A stretch of DNA of 7,939 nucleotides from contig CAKOLL010000018.1 in assembly GCA_934096295.1 (NCBI GenBank), forward strand, positions 1 to 7,939. The letters are read 5' to 3'. A model generated the notes under the pieces. The model saw nothing but the letters and a program-made list of their open reading frames with translations. It ran no database searches and was not told the origin of the DNA. Origin of the DNA: an uncultured Bacilli bacterium. GTDB taxonomy: Bacteria > Bacillota_I > Bacilli_A > RF39 > UBA660. Position 1 is the first letter of the stretch, and each line of letters starts with the position of its first letter. Both the position numbers and the translations under genes were made by a program. Below are positions 6,005 to 7,939 of the stretch, in pieces.

Positions 6005-6874
6005 ATGCAAAAGAATAATTATTTTAAAGGCTTTGTACTTTCTTTTTTATCAGCATTTTTATATAGTTTAAATGTTCCTGTTGCAAAATTTTTTTTAGAT
6101 GATTTATCATCCACTGCCCTTTTATTTTTATTATATTTAGGTAGTGCATTAGGAATGTTTTTTATAATATTTTTTAAGAAAAATGAAAGAACTTTTAAAC
6201 CTAAAAAAGAAGTGATTCCGTTTATAAGTGGGGTTATTATCTGTGATGTTTTAGCTGCTTTATTAATTGTTAGTTCTCTTAAATACTTGAATGCTAGTAC
6301 AGTGTCATTATTAAGTATTTTTGAAATTGCTGCTACAATTATGGCATCTTATTTAATATTTAAAAACAAGATAAATAAAAATATGATAATTTCTTTAATT
6401 GCAGTTACTTTGGGTAGCATAGTATTATCGATTGATCCTCATTCTAAATTTTATTTTTCTTTAGCGGTTTTATTGGTAATCGGAGCATCTTTTTTATGGG
6501 GGCTTGAAAATAATTTAACTGCTAAAGTTAGTGAAAATAATCCTTTGTTGCTCGTTTTTTATAAATGTTTTTTTGTAGCATTATTTAATTTGATATTTAT
6601 ATGTTTTAATACTGATATTTTATCAATAATAATTAATTATTGGTATTTACCTATCATTGGATTTTTTACTTATGGTATTAGTATTTTATGTTTTGCTTAT
6701 AGTACTAAATATATCGGAGCAAGTAGGACATCAATTATTTTTTCACTAAGTCCAATTTTTAGTACAGTATTATCATTAATTATTTTTAGAGATAATATAA
6801 GTATTTTATTTGTGATTGGTTTAATATTTATGATTATCGGAATATATTTTACAATTAATGATAACGAAAAATAA
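6005..6874 (+). CDS. EamA/DMT superfamily transporter, ten transmembrane helices
   Basis: This encodes a 289-residue integral membrane protein with about ten hydrophobic helices in two five-helix halves, the layout of EamA/RhaT-type drug/metabolite transporters. Helices lie near residues 9-27, 36-56, 72-90, 97-117, 124-141, 148-166, 180-200, 212-231, 238-258 and 263-283. The first repeat has the usual A..YSLN.P..K start (residues 17-28). The second contains LLVIGASFLWGLENNLTAK (156-174) and ends in a GLIFMIIGIY segment (273-282). Members export or import amino acids, nucleosides, drugs or other metabolites, and the substrate cannot be read from sequence. Ribosome site GGTGG (5996-6000) lies 4 bases before the ATG. 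The gene is full length. A degenerate copy of its first part lies about 700 bases downstream of its stop. Confidence 0.9.
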   Translation: MQKNNYFKGFVLSFLSAFLYSLNVPVAKFFLDDLSSTALLFLLYLGSALGMFFIIFFKKNERTFKPKKEVIPFISGVIICDVLAALLIVSSLKYLNASTVSLLSIFEIAATIMASYLIFKNKINKNMIISLIAVTLGSIVLSIDPHSKFYFSLAVLLVIGASFLWGLENNLTAKVSENNPLLLVFYKCFFVALFNLIFICFNTDILSIIINYWYLPIIGFFTYGISILCFAYSTKYIGASRTSIIFSLSPIFSTVLSLIIFRDNISILFVIGLIFMIIGIYFTINDNEK

Positions 6875-6900
6875 AATCTGGAATTTTACCAGATTTTTTC
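6874..6900. terminator. Bidirectional intrinsic terminator
   Basis: AAATCTGG (6874-6881) pairs perfectly with CCAGATTT (6889-6896) around a 7-base loop, followed by T's on the plus strand and by a T-rich stretch on the minus strand. It closes the transporter gene on one side and the minus-strand surface-protein remnant on the other. Confidence 0.85.
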
Positions 6901-7573
6901 AGTTTACTATTAATCTAATTGGATTAGACTTTGTACCTATTCCACTTTTATATAATGTATCGACGTTTAAATAAAATATTGGTCTAGTATAAACGTTTAT
7001 TTTTAATGTATTAAGATTACATATACTTGCAGGCATTTGTTGGGAAATAGGAAAACAATAAGGGCTACCTTCAGCATTTGTATAAGTTGAAATTGTCCAC
7101 TCTAAAATACCTTTGTACATCCAATTAACATCTAAAGCACCATTGTCTAGATAATTATTATCATCTAATTCAATATTTTTTATTGGGGAATCATAATTTG
7201 AATATCTGGCTTTCCATTTACTAGAATCTGCTGCATATCCATAATCATTAACATTAGGCAACCCTATTTTTGCTTCATAATTTGTGCTACTTTCTGGATT
7301 TATCATTTCATATTGATAAGCTTGTTTTATTGAAGAAACGGAAATATTTGAAAATGTATTTTTTGAAATTTTCCATGTTGTTGTGGCTATCATGCTAGCC
7401 CAGTTGGATTTTAAGTAGTTGATAAAATTTTTATTTAAATTAACATTATTTAAGTTACTTGTAACCCAATTTATGTCTGACGTATTGGCATTCCAGGAGT
7501 AAATACCAACATTTAAAATTTCTGTTTTAAAATGTGATATTAAAGATATAATTGAATATGTTAGATATGAGTT
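6899..7573 (-). pseudogene. C-terminal fragment of a surface/exported protein
   Basis: An open frame on the minus strand runs from just after a stop at 7574-7576 to the TGA at 6899-6901 (224 codons). The only internal ATG is at 7393 (164 residues), but the family-like sequence continues upstream of it without a start or ribosome site (INWVTSNLNNVNLNKNF, then SNWASMIATTTWKISKNTF), so this is the tail of a longer gene. Landmarks are AKIGLPNVNDYGYAA, then WMYKGILEWTIS, and a final RPIFYLNVDTLYKSGIGTK. These echo a C-terminal module frequent in surface or pilin-like proteins of uncultured gut Bacilli (pattern: YVSDYGYAA, W.Y.G.YEWTIS, RPV.YL.S.V...GGTGT). The exported N-terminus is missing, and the fragment abuts a transporter remnant at about 7567-7572. 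A short independently translated protein from 7393 is possible but unlikely. Confidence 0.6.
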
Positions 7574-7761
7574 TTAAAAGCCCGTGTTCTGGTAGCTTTT
7601 TATTTTCTTTTTATAAGCATTTTTAATATAGTTTAAATGTTTCAAGTGCAAATTATTTTTAAATGATATATCTTCAACCGCCATTTTATTTTTATTATGT
7701 TGTAAATGCATTAGTTTATTATAGTATCTTTTAATCCTAAAAAGCACTGATTTTAAATATC
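7567..7761 (+). pseudogene. Degenerate copy of the 5' part of the EamA-type transporter gene
   Basis: This stretch aligns by eye with 6027 onward in the intact transporter gene. Matching blocks include gcattttta(a)tatagtttaaatgtt (one inserted base), ttttatttttattat (exact), tgcattag, and a final cttttaa.cctaaaaa then tgatt. A deletion of roughly 25 bases separates the later blocks. Translation of the best frame still shows YSLNV but is broken by several stops (for example KHF then stop, NYF then stop). It covers about the first 75 codons and has no 3' part. It is either a decayed tandem duplicate or the remnant of a paralogue. Confidence 0.7.
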
Positions 7762-7762
7762 A

Positions 7763-7823
7763 TTTTACATTTTGGCTCATTTTCATTTTACATTTTGGCT
7801 GAATTTTGTTTTACATTTTGGCT
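7763..7823 (+). repeat. Three 15-bp direct repeats at a 23-bp period
   Basis: TTTTACATTTTGGCT occurs exactly at 7763-7777, 7786-7800 and 7809-7823, each start 23 bases from the last. The 8-base spacers differ (cattttca, gaattttg). On the other strand the unit reads AGCCAAAATGTAAAA. Regular direct repeats like these are typical of protein-binding sites, such as the multiple internal repeats at the ends of IS21-family elements, replication iterons, or operator arrays. No transposase or replication gene is in view, so the owner is unknown. Confidence 0.85.
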
Positions 7824-7839
7824 ATATATTATTAACTAA

Positions 7840-7865
7840 AAAAATCCGATTTGTTTCGGATTTTT
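7840..7865. terminator. Bidirectional intrinsic terminator hairpin
   Basis: AAAAATCCGA (7840-7849) pairs perfectly with TCGGATTTTT (7856-7865) around loop TTTGTT, with T-runs on both strands. No intact plus-strand gene precedes it, so it may be a leftover of a lost gene or serve a minus-strand gene beyond the window. Confidence 0.7.
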
Positions 7866-7866
7866 C

Positions 7867-7902
7867 AGACTGTTGACAAACAACTTTGTTAATAGTCTTT
7901 TA
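7867..7902 (+). repeat. 14-bp inverted repeat with 4-base loop, terminator-like
   Basis: AGACTGTTGACAAA (7867-7880) and TTTGTTAATAGTCT (7885-7898) form a 14-pair RNA stem with two G-U pairs and loop CAAC, followed by TTT. It begins one base after the preceding hairpin. It may be a second terminator, a mobile-element end or a regulator site. Confidence 0.6.
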
Positions 7903-7926
7903 ATTTTAAGAAAAATGTTGTATAAT
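7898..7926 (+). promoter_or_regulatory. Possible promoter for a gene beyond the right edge
   Basis: TATAAT (7921-7926) with a weak -35 (TTTTAA, 7898-7903) at 17 bases. The window ends in taaggt, which could be the beginning of a ribosome site. No coding sequence is visible. Confidence 0.35.
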
Positions 7927-7939
7927 AAATATGTAAGGT

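Noticed and set aside
7763..7823. Three direct repeats as a CRISPR array
   Set aside because: Repeats of 15 bp with 8-bp spacers are far too short, and there are no cas genes.
7873..7878. Perfect TTGACA as a -35 box
   Set aside because: It lies within the left arm of a 14-bp hairpin, and no -10 hexamer is found 16-18 bases downstream; TATAAT is 42 bases away.
1..7939. tRNA, rRNA or known riboswitch (for example a TPP element before the transporter)
   Set aside because: No cloverleaf, rRNA segment or riboswitch core was recognised by eye on either strand. The transporter's natural leader would lie outside the window.

Overview
The window is strongly AT-rich (about a quarter G+C, judged by eye). 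It uses the standard bacterial code, has good Shine-Dalgarno sites and short gene spacing, and carries Bacillota-type families: an MnmM/YtqB-like tRNA methyltransferase, a DUF6179/DUF6323-like pair, and a surface protein of a kind common in uncultured gut Bacilli. This suggests a low-GC Bacillota, probably an uncultured host-associated Bacilli lineage. The genus cannot be determined from this sequence.

Left end (1-2645): the window opens inside the last part of a large serine recombinase, the integrase class that sits at one end of integrative elements. Its reading frame runs directly into the middle of an ABC transporter substrate-binding protein gene that has lost its signal peptide and start. 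I read this as the boundary of an integrated element that split the gene. The ATPase and permease follow with 8-base overlaps, forming an NMT1/SsuA-type uptake operon that ends at an intrinsic terminator.

Middle (2646-4506): a short stretch holds a frameshifted coding remnant. It is followed on the minus strand by a two-gene cassette whose products resemble DUF6323 and DUF6179, two families of unknown function that occur together. Its stop and start overlap, so the two are probably translated together.

Right-middle (4507-6896): a divergent intergenic region carries a good extended -10 promoter. It drives two small single-pass membrane proteins, followed by an MnmM-like methyltransferase with an extra N-terminal region and a ten-helix EamA/DMT-type transporter. 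The last two genes also have possible promoters of their own. A bidirectional terminator closes the group.

Right end (6897-7939): this is decayed, mosaic DNA. It contains the C-terminal part of a surface protein on the minus strand, then a degenerate copy of the first part of the neighbouring EamA transporter gene. Three 15-bp direct repeats at a 23-bp period follow, then two hairpins back to back, and a -10-like box for a gene beyond the window. The most notable points are the element junction in the transporter gene, the DUF6179/DUF6323-like cassette, and the duplicated transporter remnant beside the iteron-like repeats.
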